In this document: in pieces, positions 27,724-36,486 of the stretch
Position numbering within the stretch: position 1 is the stretch's first letter
How the letters are laid out: every line of letters starts with the position of its first letter
Source: Stenotrophomonas sp. ISL-67
GTDB taxonomy: Bacteria; Pseudomonadota; Gammaproteobacteria; Xanthomonadales; Xanthomonadaceae
Length of the DNA stretch: 64,000 bases
Assembly: GCF_018612915.1 (NCBI RefSeq)
Contig: NZ_JAGGRL010000009.1
Coordinates: 186,001-250,000, forward strand
Direction: 5' to 3'
Made by a program: the position numbers and the translations under genes
The notes under the pieces: model-generated
Database searches by the model: none
Seen by the model: the letters and a program-made list of their open reading frames with translations, nothing else
Told to the model about the DNA's origin: nothing

Positions 27724-29328
27724 GTGCTGTTGAACTGGTGGAAGAATGGGCTTCAGGTGAAGCTGGGGATGCGCATCTATCCCGATGGACTGCTGATTGC
27801 AGCCCTGTACGCATTGGCTTGCTTGGCTGCGCGACAGATATCGGTTGATCAGTTCAACCTGCTCACAGGGCTTCGTGTTGCCGCATTGCTACTGTGCCCG
27901 CCCAGGCTCTGGCCTTACCTGATCCTTGGAGACTATGCCCACCTTGCACAGGTACGGTATCCGCTGATCGACAAGTATGGCCTGGCGTGGGCAATCGTCA
28001 GTTCCGTCCTTCTGATGCCGGCTGTCGCATTGATCGTCCGGCTTCACCGGGATGTGGTTTCCATATCTCCAGGTGCATGGCTGCTCTCGTTGGCCACAAC
28101 GATCGCCATAGCCACCGCATTGATCAACATTGGCACTGCTCAGCTGTTTTGGCCGATGGCTTTCAGCGTTCCACTTCCAACGATAGCGGCGCATCAAATC
28201 GTTGGAAACTTCATCGGCATTCTGACAGTCGTTCCGCTGGCTCTGTTGTGGATTCGGCGAGCTACCAGTACCGAACGGGGCACCGCATTCCTTGCGCCGA
28301 CTATCGCTTGCCTATCACTGATGCTCATGCTCGGCATCGGCTCTACACAGGTTCTTCCAGGATATGCGGCATTCGAGACCAGCTTGCAGCTGACATTGCA
28401 GCTGATGGCCATTCCGGCCGTCGCGCTTACCTGTCTTCATGGCTGGCGGGGTGCCGCCGTCGCCGTACCCATGCTGAACCTGGTGGTTGGTCTGACCATG
28501 CCCACCAGCGGTTTGCCTTGGTCGTTCGACGCTGCAACATTCACCGCACAGCAGATTCTGGCTGTGGCAGGTGCCGCGTTGCTTGCACTGGGTTCCACCA
28601 TCAGCCATTACCACCTCCGCTACAAAACCCGCGACCGCGACAGCAAGCAGGTCGTTTCCATGGCCAGGACGTCGCATAAGACAGGCGAGATGGACCTTCG
28701 GCAACGCGCCCTGGACATCAACCGGATCGGCGATGGCATCGATACCTATCTCAGCGAAACCGCCGACTGGCTGCAGCGGCAGGGCCACCACGACATCGCC
28801 AGCAACCTGATCCGCACCGCAGGCCTGTACTCGCGCAAGTTCCGCGAGCAGGCCAGCATGGTCTACCCCACGGCGCTGGAACATGTCGGCCTGTACCTGG
28901 CATTGCAGGTGGGCGGAATCAGCGAGGCATGGTCGAACACCGAGCGCGTGGCACAGCCCCGTCTGATTGGCGATCCGTGCCGCCTGACAGTGGCGTTGCA
29001 GCTGGCCGCCTATCGCACGCTGACCGAAGCGGTTTCCCTGCTGCTGCAGCATGAGCCCGGGCTGCTCCGCGTCAACGCGCGGTGTGGGCGCTTCGGAAAC
29101 CGCCAGGGCATCCTCGTGGTGGTGTCGGTGCTCGACCCGCAGCACCGGTTGTCCGACGCAACCCGTGCTCTGGCGGTTGGCCGCCTTGCCGGACGCACGC
29201 TGGTCTACGGCGGTACCGTTCAGTGCCGGCGCAATCGCATCTGCATGGTGTTCAGGGATGCACCAGACGCGCAGCGCCAAGTGCCCGAAACCTCAATCGA
29301 CTACGCCACCCTTTCACCCGTGCCATAA
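27724..29328 (+). CDS. MASE1-domain membrane sensor with degenerate histidine-kinase-like C-terminus
   Basis: The 534-aa product has an N-terminal polytopic domain (about residues 18-300, roughly 8 helices) with MASE1-like features such as 'LLTGLRVAALLLCPPRLWP' and LPTIAAHQIVGNFIGILTVVP. A helical linker (about 325-380) resembles a dimerisation domain (DINRIGDGIDTYLSETADWL). The end (about 405-520) resembles a HATPase fold: LQLAAYRTLTEAVSLLL sits where the N box should be but lacks its Asn, and no G-rich ATP lid is visible. It is probably not an active kinase. The GTG start at 27724 has AGGAGG 6 nt upstream. A broken paralogue lies at 63508-64000. Base composition is more AT-rich in the membrane half than in the C-terminal half. 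Confidence 0.8.
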   Translation: MLLNWWKNGLQVKLGMRIYPDGLLIAALYALACLAARQISVDQFNLLTGLRVAALLLCPPRLWPYLILGDYAHLAQVRYPLIDKYGLAWAIVSSVLLMPAVALIVRLHRDVVSISPGAWLLSLATTIAIATALINIGTAQLFWPMAFSVPLPTIAAHQIVGNFIGILTVVPLALLWIRRATSTERGTAFLAPTIACLSLMLMLGIGSTQVLPGYAAFETSLQLTLQLMAIPAVALTCLHGWRGAAVAVPMLNLVVGLTMPTSGLPWSFDAATFTAQQILAVAGAALLALGSTISHYHLRYKTRDRDSKQVVSMARTSHKTGEMDLRQRALDINRIGDGIDTYLSETADWLQRQGHHDIASNLIRTAGLYSRKFREQASMVYPTALEHVGLYLALQVGGISEAWSNTERVAQPRLIGDPCRLTVALQLAAYRTLTEAVSLLLQHEPGLLRVNARCGRFGNRQGILVVVSVLDPQHRLSDATRALAVGRLAGRTLVYGGTVQCRRNRICMVFRDAPDAQRQVPETSIDYATLSPVP

Positions 29329-29556
29329 CGCGAGAGCGGGAACGGCGCGACCCGATACTCCGCAACCCTGACCAATGAACGCAGGCGTCGATGCCGCTGG
29401 GTATGCGGCGCTGTCCTGCGCACACGGCTAGACCGGGGTTGGGGGTATACGCCCTACCCATGCCGCTCATACCCCCGAAAACCCGCCCCGACCCGCCTTA
29501 GGAATGGCGGTGCTCTTGGAAAGCGTCAATGCAGAGTCAGATGTACCCATGACCCC

Positions 29557-29581
29557 GTAGAGCGACGCCCTGCGTCGCTGC
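29557..29581. repeat. GTAG-type REP palindrome
   Basis: GTAGAGCGACG-CCCTG-CGTCGCTGC, placed 27 nt before composite element copy C, just as 15761-15785 precedes copy B. Confidence 0.8.
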
Positions 29582-29608
29582 TCTCCTCACCGCACACGAC
29601 CAACCATC

Positions 29609-29724
29609 GGGGGCGGCCGGCGGGTAGCCCCCGGAGGGACGCTAGAAAACATGGATGTTTTCTAGCAGCCCCCAAGGACGGGTTCACGGCGTGTCCCGGA
29701 GTGGGGCTGCCCGCCGGCCGCCCC
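29609..29724. repeat. nested-hairpin composite element, copy C
   Basis: A 32-bp imperfect outer inverted repeat (29609-29640 with 29693-29724) encloses a perfect 12-bp inner hairpin GCTAGAAAACAT-GG-ATGTTTTCTAGC (29641-29666) and the conserved block CCCCCAAGGACGGGTTCACG (29669-29688). The arms differ from copies A and B while staying complementary to each other, which indicates selection for the fold. Confidence 0.85.
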
Positions 29725-29827
29725 AGCACGGAAAAATGGAAACGCCACCGATTGCACGCCGTTCGTTTTAGTGAACGGCATCACGGGCACTGCCCGGCGT
29801 CTGCTTCTGTGGCGCATGCCGCACGAC

Positions 29828-32305
29828 CTACCAGGCGTAGGAGACCCCCAGCTGCGCGCTGGTTTCGCGGTAACCGCTGTCGCCGCGCGTCAGGCCCAGG
29901 CCACTCCAGGCCGAGAAGCCCGCGCCGAATGCGACCCTGGCACCGGCACCGAGCGCATAGCGGTTGCGCGGGGTGCTGGCCCGCAGCGCTTCCTCATCGA
30001 AGGCAATGCCGCTACTGACGTCATCGCGATACCAGTCCACCGCCACGTACGGGCGCACCGCCGCGCCGCTGTCGCCCGTGGACTCGCCTCCGATGCGCAC
30101 CCCCAGCCGGCCCGACAGGCCGCCTTCGCCCAGGCTGCGTACCACCGTGCCGTTGGACTCGCGATGCGGGTCGATGGAGGCATGGGTATGGACCAGCTGC
30201 AGCGCCGGCTGCAGGCTCAGCGCCATCGTGCCGACGCGGCCGATGTCCATGCGGTAGCCGGCTTCCAGCGAGGATTGCCACAGGTCCGCACCGTAACGTT
30301 CGGTAGCCAGACCATCGCCTTCCACGCGGTTGCGGAACTGACCACGCTGCACCGAGGCATCCAGGTAAAGCGCTTCATTGCTCCAGCTGCCATACACGCC
30401 GGCCGCGCCGCCCTCGACCGTGCCGCGCGCCAGGTAACCGGTGAGGGACGAGCGCGAGATCGCGTGCGACTGCGCGGCGGTGAACATCACGCCGAGGCGG
30501 CCACGGTCGGCATCGAATACGCCGATGTCGGCGCCGATCTGCAGGCGCGAACGCTCCACCTTGAGCGCGAGCTGGTCTTCAACCGCACGCAGGCGGCTAT
30601 GGGTGGCGTCCACCGTGGCCCAGGCATGCGCGCCGTCGCTGGCCGCCGCCTGGTCACCGTTGCGCTCGCGCCAGGTGTGGCGCAGCAGGTGGGTGAGCGC
30701 TAACTGGTTGGCCAGGTAGGCCCCCACCTCCGGGCGCAGCACCGGAACCGGGTCTGCGGGGTCCACCGGATCGCCGGGATCGCTGGGGTCGTTCGGATGG
30801 TCTGGATCGTTCGGACTGTCCGGATCGACAGGGTCAACAGGGTCAACAGGGTCAACAGGATCAACAGGATCAACAGGATCAACAGGATCAATCGGCTCGC
30901 ACTGGGGCAGGCTGGGATCCACCTCGCACGGATCCGGGGTCGGCCCGCCCTCCGAACGCAGGTACCAACTGCCGTCCAGGCCCTTGACCAGAAAATACTC
31001 GTACTGGCCGCCCACGGCCCGGCCGATCAGGTCGAACTGTGCATGGGACTCGCCGCCGATGTCGATCAGCGCGATGCCCTGGTCGGTCTTCGCCCCGGCG
31101 CCGCCGGCATTGAGCACCTGCACGCCCGCCTGGCCGTTGGCATTGCCGGTGATCACCAGCCTGTCGGTGGCCGACGCGTCGTTACCCAGCACGGTGTTGA
31201 ACTGCAACGTGCCGCCGTTGCCGACGAAGTCATCCACGGTGAGCGTATTGAACGTGGACCCATCGCCCAATGCCACGGTGCCGGCATCATCAAGCTGCAG
31301 GCGGCCCACGTTGCTGTCGCCGGTCAGCATCCAGGAGCTGCCGGTGCCGATCCCCACCGAGGTCACGTTGGAGAAGCGGCCATCGATGCGCGCATTGTTC
31401 TGCAGCAGCAGGTCGATACGCCCGCCGGCGGCGCTGTCATCCAGCGTGATGTTGCCCTGGAGGCGGGCGTTGTCGACCACCACGTTGACATCCGGTTGGC
31501 CGGCAGTTGCAGCTTCGGCAGAATTGTGGACGCGCAGAAGGTGGCCGTCGCCACCGGTGAGGCGGGCGTCGTTGGCAATGCGCACGTCATAGGTGTGATT
31601 CGCATCAAGGACTTCGATCGCCGCGCCGCGGCGGGAAAGGATCGTCGAATCGTCGACGATCAAACGGGCGTCGCCGCGGGTGTCGGGAAGCATCACACCG
31701 ACGTTGCCCGCATCGATGTGCGAACCGTTCAGCAACTGCACCACGCCCGCGCCGTGGCGAATGCCGATTCCGGTGGCGTAATGCGCATGGTTCTGCTTGT
31801 CCGCGACGCGGATGGTCGAGGCATCCAGCGTCACCCGGGCGTCGGTCGTGCTGTCGATCATCATGATGCCCACCGTTGGGACCGACTCGGGGGAATCCTC
31901 ACCAATGGTGAGTTGGCTGTAGTGAAGATAGACAGAGGAACTGTCCCACGACCGGATGCCGCCGTGCTCGATTCGGGAGCCGCTGGACAGCAGCGTGGAG
32001 CTGCCACGCAGCTCGATGGCTTCGGGGTTGGAATGCTCGCGTTCGACCTGTGCATTCATGAGCGTGACCAGGCTGCCGCCCTGTGCGCTGATGCTGTACG
32101 TGCTGCCCCCATTGACGAGAAGGTCCGCGCCATTGGTCAGCTGCCACCATTCCTTGGCATCGCCGTACATGACTTCGTGCGCTTCGCCGTTGAGCTCGCG
32201 GGCGGACAGTTGGGCGGCACCCAGGCTGGCCATGGTCAACAGCAGGGTGCAGGAAAGCGGGCGCAATGCGGGAAAGCGGCGGCGTGCGCCACAGGAGTTC
32301 TTCAT
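29828..32305 (-). CDS. autotransporter (type Va) with pertactin-like passenger, paralogue 2
   Basis: The 825-aa precursor has an extended signal peptide (about residues 1-36). The passenger of short beta-repeat strands (about 40-455) contains 'LLNGSHIDAGNVGVML' and 'LQLDDAGTVALGDGSTFNTL', as in pertactin-like helices. A low-complexity linker of Asp-Pro-Val repeats follows (about 465-515), then a C-terminal translocator barrel (about 545-825) ending in an aromatic residue (GVSYAW). The linker is encoded by a 9-bp tandem repeat at about 30825-30893. Its paralogue lies 47 bp upstream in the same direction. Probable surface adhesin; the ligand is unknown. Confidence 0.9.
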   Translation of the reverse strand: MKNSCGARRRFPALRPLSCTLLLTMASLGAAQLSARELNGEAHEVMYGDAKEWWQLTNGADLLVNGGSTYSISAQGGSLVTLMNAQVEREHSNPEAIELRGSSTLLSSGSRIEHGGIRSWDSSSVYLHYSQLTIGEDSPESVPTVGIMMIDSTTDARVTLDASTIRVADKQNHAHYATGIGIRHGAGVVQLLNGSHIDAGNVGVMLPDTRGDARLIVDDSTILSRRGAAIEVLDANHTYDVRIANDARLTGGDGHLLRVHNSAEAATAGQPDVNVVVDNARLQGNITLDDSAAGGRIDLLLQNNARIDGRFSNVTSVGIGTGSSWMLTGDSNVGRLQLDDAGTVALGDGSTFNTLTVDDFVGNGGTLQFNTVLGNDASATDRLVITGNANGQAGVQVLNAGGAGAKTDQGIALIDIGGESHAQFDLIGRAVGGQYEYFLVKGLDGSWYLRSEGGPTPDPCEVDPSLPQCEPIDPVDPVDPVDPVDPVDPVDPVDPDSPNDPDHPNDPSDPGDPVDPADPVPVLRPEVGAYLANQLALTHLLRHTWRERNGDQAAASDGAHAWATVDATHSRLRAVEDQLALKVERSRLQIGADIGVFDADRGRLGVMFTAAQSHAISRSSLTGYLARGTVEGGAAGVYGSWSNEALYLDASVQRGQFRNRVEGDGLATERYGADLWQSSLEAGYRMDIGRVGTMALSLQPALQLVHTHASIDPHRESNGTVVRSLGEGGLSGRLGVRIGGESTGDSGAAVRPYVAVDWYRDDVSSGIAFDEEALRASTPRNRYALGAGARVAFGAGFSAWSGLGLTRGDSGYRETSAQLGVSYAW
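30825..30893 (-). repeat. 9-bp tandem repeat encoding the Asp-Pro-Val linker
   Basis: About eight near-identical GGGTCAACA / GGATCAACA units in a row (read on the plus strand) encode repeated Val-Asp-Pro. Because the unit is three codons, copy-number change alters linker length without changing the frame. Confidence 0.9.
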
Positions 32306-32340
32306 CGTTGTCTTGATCCTGGGGGAGGGGAGAGGGAGTC

Positions 32341-32348
32341 GGGGGGGG
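32341..32348. repeat. G8 homopolymer between the two autotransporter genes
   Basis: Eight consecutive G (C8 on the coding strand) lie 36 nt before the start codon of the downstream autotransporter. It is a possible slippage site in its leader. Confidence 0.7.
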
Positions 32349-32352
32349 CGGC

Positions 32353-34821
32353 CTACCAGAGGTAGGCCATGCCCAGCTGCATGCTGGTTTCGCGGTAGCC
32401 ACTGTCGCCGCGGGTGTGATTGATCGCGACTGATGTCGACAGCTGCGAGCGCCAGTTGATGCGCACACCAGCATCGAGTGCATACCGGCTGCGCGGCGTG
32501 CTGGCCTCAATGACCTCGTCGTCGAACGCCATGCCTTGCAGCGCACCGTCGCGGTACCAGTTCGCCGCCAGGTAGGGGCTCACCGCCGTTGCGCCGCCGC
32601 TGCGCGGCTGGCCCTGCAGGCGCAGGCCAAGCCGGCTGGACAGCCCGTTGTCGCCGAGGCTGCGCACTACCGTGCCGTTGCTCTCGCGGTGCTGATCGGT
32701 GGCGGCATCGGTATGGATCAGTTGCAGCTCCGGCTGCAGATTCATGCCCATGCCACCCAGCTGACCGATGTCGAAGCGATAGCCGGCTTCCAACGACGAC
32801 TGCCACAGTTCGGCGTCGTATCGCTCCGTATCCAGGCCATCGCCTTCGACGCGGTTGCGGAACTGGCCGCGCTGCACCGAGGCATCCAGATAAAGCGCGT
32901 CATTGCTCCAGCTGCCGTACGCGCCCACCGCACCGCCCTGGACCTTGCCACGCGCGCTGTAACCGGTGATCGCCGAGCGCGAGGTCGCCTCCGACTGTGC
33001 GGCGGTGAGAATCACGCCGAGGCGACCACGGTCGGCATCGAATACGCCGATGTCGGCACCGATCTGCAGACGTGAACGTTCCACGTTGAGTGCAAGCTGG
33101 TCTGCTGCCGCACGCAGGCGGCTGTGGGTGGAGTCCACGTTGGCCCAGGCATGCACGCCGTCGCTGGCGGCCGTCCGCTTGCCGGCACGGTCATGCCCGC
33201 TGTGGCGAAGCAGATGGTGGAGGGCGAACTGGTTGGCCAGGTAGGCGCCGGTCTCCGGACGCAGCACCGGCATGGGATTCACCGGGTCGCCCGGATCAAT
33301 CGGCTCCACCGGATCGATTGGATCGATTGGATCGATCGGGTCCTCCGGACCAATCGGTTCCTCCGGATCGATCGGCTGGCATTCGGGCAGGCTGGGGTCG
33401 ACCTGGCACGGCTCCGGAATCGCCATCACTTCCGAGCACAGGTACCAGCCGCCATCGCTGCCCTTGACCAGGAAGTATTCGTACTGCCCGCCGACCGCGC
33501 GGCCGATCAGATCGAAGCGGGCGTTGGAGTCGCCGCCGACGCTGATCAGTTCGATGCCCTGGTCGGTCTGCGCACCGGCGCCGCCGGCATTGAGCACGCG
33601 TACCCCGGCCTGGCCGTTGGCATCGCCGGTGATGACCAGCGTGTCCGTGCCCGAGGTGTCGTCGCCCAGTGCGGTGTTGAACCGCAGCGTGCCGCCGTGG
33701 CCGACGAAGTCGTCCACACTGAGCGTGTTGAAGGTGGACCCGTCGCCCAGCACCACGGTGCCATCTGCATCGAGTTGCAGGCGCCCCACGTTGCTGTCGC
33801 CGGTCATCCGCCACAGGCTGCCCGTGCCGAGCGTGGCCGAGCTTACATCGAGGAATCTGCCGTCGATCCGCGCATTGTTGCGCAGGGCGACATCCACGCG
33901 GATGTTGCTACCCGGCGCATCCACGGTGATGTCGCCGGCAAGCTGCGCATCGTCTATGGAGAGGGTGATCCAGCGCCGCCCGGCATGCGGTTGGCCTTCC
34001 ACCCGCAGCAGGTTGCCATCGCCGCCGAACAGCTGGGCACCGTTGGCAATCTCGATGTCGTAGATGCGGTCAGAAACGTCGTTGGCCAGCGCATCGACAT
34101 GGATTGCCGCACCCCGGCCGGCGCGGATCGTGGAATTGTCCACCCGCAGCCTGCTGACGCCATCCCTGCCGACGACCCCGAAGAACAACACGCCCACGTT
34201 CGCCGCCTCGATGTGGGAACCGTTGATGAGCTCGACCGTGCCGTGGTCAAGCCGCACGCCAAGTCCGGAGTCATTGTCGGTGGCGTCTTCCACATCCCGG
34301 ACCCGGACCAGGGTGGAATCCAGCACCGCATGCATGGGGCCGTGGTCCGAGTAGTCCCAGGGCAGCAGGCTCACGCCGATGCCGGCGCCTCTGAAGTCCG
34401 CGCCGAGGTTGTCCATCAGGATGCTGCTGTTGGTGAGGTGAACCGATGACGCGCCGTTGAGCCACAGCCCGCCGCCCAGGAAGGTGGTGCCGGCGGCGTC
34501 CAGCGTCGCGCCGCCGCGCAGCAGCGCGGTGAGGCCATAGTTGGCGTCACGGGTGACCCTTGCGCCCGACAGGGTGACCTGCGATCCGCTCTCGGCCGTG
34601 ATCGAGCGCGCCTGACCCAGATGGACCACCAGCCGCGCGCCATTGCGCAGGGTCCACGACTCGGCGCCATCGTCGGGGCCCACCACGATTTCCTGGTCTT
34701 CGCCATCGAGCTCGCGCGCAGCGAGGCCCCCCACCGGCAATGCCAGCAGCGCGAGCATCACACTGCACGCCAGCGGGCGCATCGAAAGGGAGGTGGGCGC
34801 GGTACTGCGGCGTGGCGTCAT
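32353..34821 (-). CDS. autotransporter (type Va) with pertactin-like passenger, paralogue 1
   Basis: The 822-aa precursor has the same architecture as its neighbour: signal peptide (about 1-34), beta-helical passenger (to about 455), a Pro/Asp/Ile/Glu linker (DPIDPIDPIDPVEPIDPGDP, about 470-515) and a C-terminal barrel ending GMAYLW. The passenger's last third (NVGRLQLDADGTVVLGDGST and FDLIGRAVGGQYEYFLVKG) and the barrel are almost the same as in the paralogue, while the first 300 residues have diverged. This is the pattern of tandem duplication with a conserved secretion module and a variable exposed region. Confidence 0.9.
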   Translation of the reverse strand: MTPRRSTAPTSLSMRPLACSVMLALLALPVGGLAARELDGEDQEIVVGPDDGAESWTLRNGARLVVHLGQARSITAESGSQVTLSGARVTRDANYGLTALLRGGATLDAAGTTFLGGGLWLNGASSVHLTNSSILMDNLGADFRGAGIGVSLLPWDYSDHGPMHAVLDSTLVRVRDVEDATDNDSGLGVRLDHGTVELINGSHIEAANVGVLFFGVVGRDGVSRLRVDNSTIRAGRGAAIHVDALANDVSDRIYDIEIANGAQLFGGDGNLLRVEGQPHAGRRWITLSIDDAQLAGDITVDAPGSNIRVDVALRNNARIDGRFLDVSSATLGTGSLWRMTGDSNVGRLQLDADGTVVLGDGSTFNTLSVDDFVGHGGTLRFNTALGDDTSGTDTLVITGDANGQAGVRVLNAGGAGAQTDQGIELISVGGDSNARFDLIGRAVGGQYEYFLVKGSDGGWYLCSEVMAIPEPCQVDPSLPECQPIDPEEPIGPEDPIDPIDPIDPVEPIDPGDPVNPMPVLRPETGAYLANQFALHHLLRHSGHDRAGKRTAASDGVHAWANVDSTHSRLRAAADQLALNVERSRLQIGADIGVFDADRGRLGVILTAAQSEATSRSAITGYSARGKVQGGAVGAYGSWSNDALYLDASVQRGQFRNRVEGDGLDTERYDAELWQSSLEAGYRFDIGQLGGMGMNLQPELQLIHTDAATDQHRESNGTVVRSLGDNGLSSRLGLRLQGQPRSGGATAVSPYLAANWYRDGALQGMAFDDEVIEASTPRSRYALDAGVRINWRSQLSTSVAINHTRGDSGYRETSMQLGMAYLW
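33284..33372 (-). repeat. degenerate 9-bp tandem repeat encoding the Pro/Asp linker
   Basis: Units of the type GGATCGATT / GGATCAATC / GGCTCCACC repeat about nine times and encode Ile/Val/Glu-Asp-Pro triplets. They are more diverged than the repeat in the paralogue, so this tract looks older. Confidence 0.8.
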
Positions 34822-35073
34822 CGTCTGGCTTCTTGTGTCGGAGGGCAGAGGACACCCCGACCATCACCACGGCGTTGGCATGCAGGCAGGTGCGTAATGC
34901 AGCACGGTCCAGGCCGCGTGCACGACCGTGGGCCGGGCGTGGCCCGGGTGTCCAAGGGGCGACAAGAATGCGCAGCGACGTGGGCGCGGCCCATGCAAAG
35001 AGTTGCAAAGCATCACAACACCAGCGTGAGGTACGCCGCACTTTTCGCGGTTACGTGCCGGAAGCGACGCCGG

Positions 35074-36486
35074 TTACACCGGTGGCAATACCTTGCCCGG
35101 GTTGAGGATGCCGTCTGGATCCAGCGCGTGCTTGATCGCCCGCATCGCCGCCAGCGTGGTGGGTGTGAATGCCTGCGCCATGAAGTCGCGTTTGGCCAGG
35201 CCGATGCCATGCTCGCCCGACAGCGTGCCACCCAACGCAAGCGTCAGTTCGAAGATCTTCGGCAGTGCGGCGTGCGCACGTGCGTTTTCGTCCGCATCGT
35301 CGGGGTGGTAGAGGATGTTGACGTGCAGGTTGCCGTTGCCGGCGTGGCCGAAGGTGACAATGGTCAGCGTGTACTGCTGCGCCAATGCCTGCACCCCGGC
35401 CACCAGGTCGGGGATGCGCGACACCGGCACCACCACGTCTTCGTTGATCTTGCCCGGGGCGATGCTGCGCAGCGCCGGCGACAGCGCCTTGCGCGCGGCC
35501 CACAGCTTCTCGCGCGCGCTGCCTTCCATCGCCACATCCAGCGCCAGCATGCCGTCGCCTTCGGCCGCAGTGGCCAGCGCCTGCAGCAGGTAGGGCAGGG
35601 TGTCGTGATCGCCATCGGCTTCGACCAGCAGCATCGCGCCGGCCTCCGGTACGTCGGCGCCATTGCGGCGCAGCAGTTCCAGGCTGCGCGCGTCCATGAA
35701 CTCCAGGCGGGTGGGCACTACCGGCTGCGCCATCAGGCGCGACACCGCGGCTGCCGCGGCATCGGCGTCGCGGTACAGCACGCGCAGGCCGGCCTGGGTG
35801 ACCGGCAGCGGGGTCAGCTTCAAGGTCGCTTCCACGATCAGCGCGAGCGTGCCCTCGCTGCCCACCAGCAGGTGGGTCAGGTCGTAGCCGGTGGCGTCCT
35901 TGGTATAGGCACCGCCGCACTGGATGAGGTCGCCTGCGCCGGTCACTGCGACCAGTCCCAGCACATTGTCGCGGCTGGTCCCGTATTTCACCGCGCGTGG
36001 GCCGCCGGCATTGCAGGCCAGGTTGCCGCCGATGCTGCAGATATCGGCACTGGACGGATCCGGTGCCCAGAACAGGCCATGTGCGACCAGCGCCTGCTGC
36101 AGGTCGCCGTTGAGTACGCCCGGTTCCACCACCGCGCAGCGGTTGCCCGCCTGGATGTCGAGAATGCGATTCATGCGGGCGAACGAGAGCACGATGCTGC
36201 CGTTGACCGGCACCGCCGCACCGGTGGTGCCGGTGCCGGCGCCGCGTGCCACGACCGGCACGCGGTGCGTCCGGCAGGCGCGCACGATCTGCACCACCTG
36301 CTCGCGATCACGCGGGAGGGCCACGCCCAGTGGCAGCGCGTGACGCCAGGAGTTGTCGCGTGCGTGCGCCTCCAGCGTCGGCGCATCCGTCCGCCATCCG
36401 TCGGACCCCAGCAGCCCCTGCATCGCAGCCGCGAACCCGGTAGCGCCGGCCGTTGGCCGGCCTTCGGGAACCTCGATCGAAACCAT
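35074..36486 (-). CDS. FAD-linked oxidase, D-lactate/glycolate dehydrogenase (GlcD-like)
   Basis: The 470-aa flavoprotein has an N-terminal PCMH FAD-binding domain (about residues 45-225: PVVARGAGTGTTGAAVPVNG, ICSIGGNLACNAGGPRAVKY and YDLTHLLVGSEGTLALIVEA). The C-terminal substrate/lactate-type domain contains VTFGHAGNGNLHVNILYH and GTLSGEHGIGLAKRDFM with the conserved His residues. It oxidises a D-2-hydroxy acid; the exact substrate is not determined. The ATG at 36486 overlaps the yraN stop (TGATG) and has GGAGG 9 nt upstream. As a result a GTAG palindrome (36440-36461) falls inside the coding sequence as GRPTAGAT. Confidence 0.9.
   Translation of the reverse strand: MVSIEVPEGRPTAGATGFAAAMQGLLGSDGWRTDAPTLEAHARDNSWRHALPLGVALPRDREQVVQIVRACRTHRVPVVARGAGTGTTGAAVPVNGSIVLSFARMNRILDIQAGNRCAVVEPGVLNGDLQQALVAHGLFWAPDPSSADICSIGGNLACNAGGPRAVKYGTSRDNVLGLVAVTGAGDLIQCGGAYTKDATGYDLTHLLVGSEGTLALIVEATLKLTPLPVTQAGLRVLYRDADAAAAAVSRLMAQPVVPTRLEFMDARSLELLRRNGADVPEAGAMLLVEADGDHDTLPYLLQALATAAEGDGMLALDVAMEGSAREKLWAARKALSPALRSIAPGKINEDVVVPVSRIPDLVAGVQALAQQYTLTIVTFGHAGNGNLHVNILYHPDDADENARAHAALPKIFELTLALGGTLSGEHGIGLAKRDFMAQAFTPTTLAAMRAIKHALDPDGILNPGKVLPPV
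36440..36461. repeat. GTAG-type REP palindrome inside the 5' end of the FAD-oxidase gene
   Basis: GTAGCGCCGGCC-GTT-GGCCGGC on the plus strand; read antisense it is part of the coding sequence (residues about 9-16 of the oxidase). Confidence 0.7.

Larger units (their letters stand above)
29329..29827. other. 499-bp repeat-bearing spacer between the MASE1 gene and the autotransporters
   Basis: No credible gene. It holds an 8-bp inverted repeat GGGGGTAT (29441-29448) / ATACCCCC (29469-29476), a GTAG palindrome (29557-29581) and composite element copy C (29609-29724), which is followed by an AATGGAAACGCC box. Confidence 0.75.

Noticed and set aside
30825..33372. Tandem repeats in the autotransporter genes considered as a CRISPR array
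   Set aside because: Units are 9 bp, without spacers, in frame and inside coding sequence; no cas genes are nearby.
30797..34449. Long plus-strand open frames (522 and 441 codons) opposite the autotransporters
   Set aside because: They depend on the repeat tracts that encode Asp-Pro linkers on the other strand (reading as Asn-Arg-Ile/Val repeats); signal peptides and barrels are only on the minus strand.
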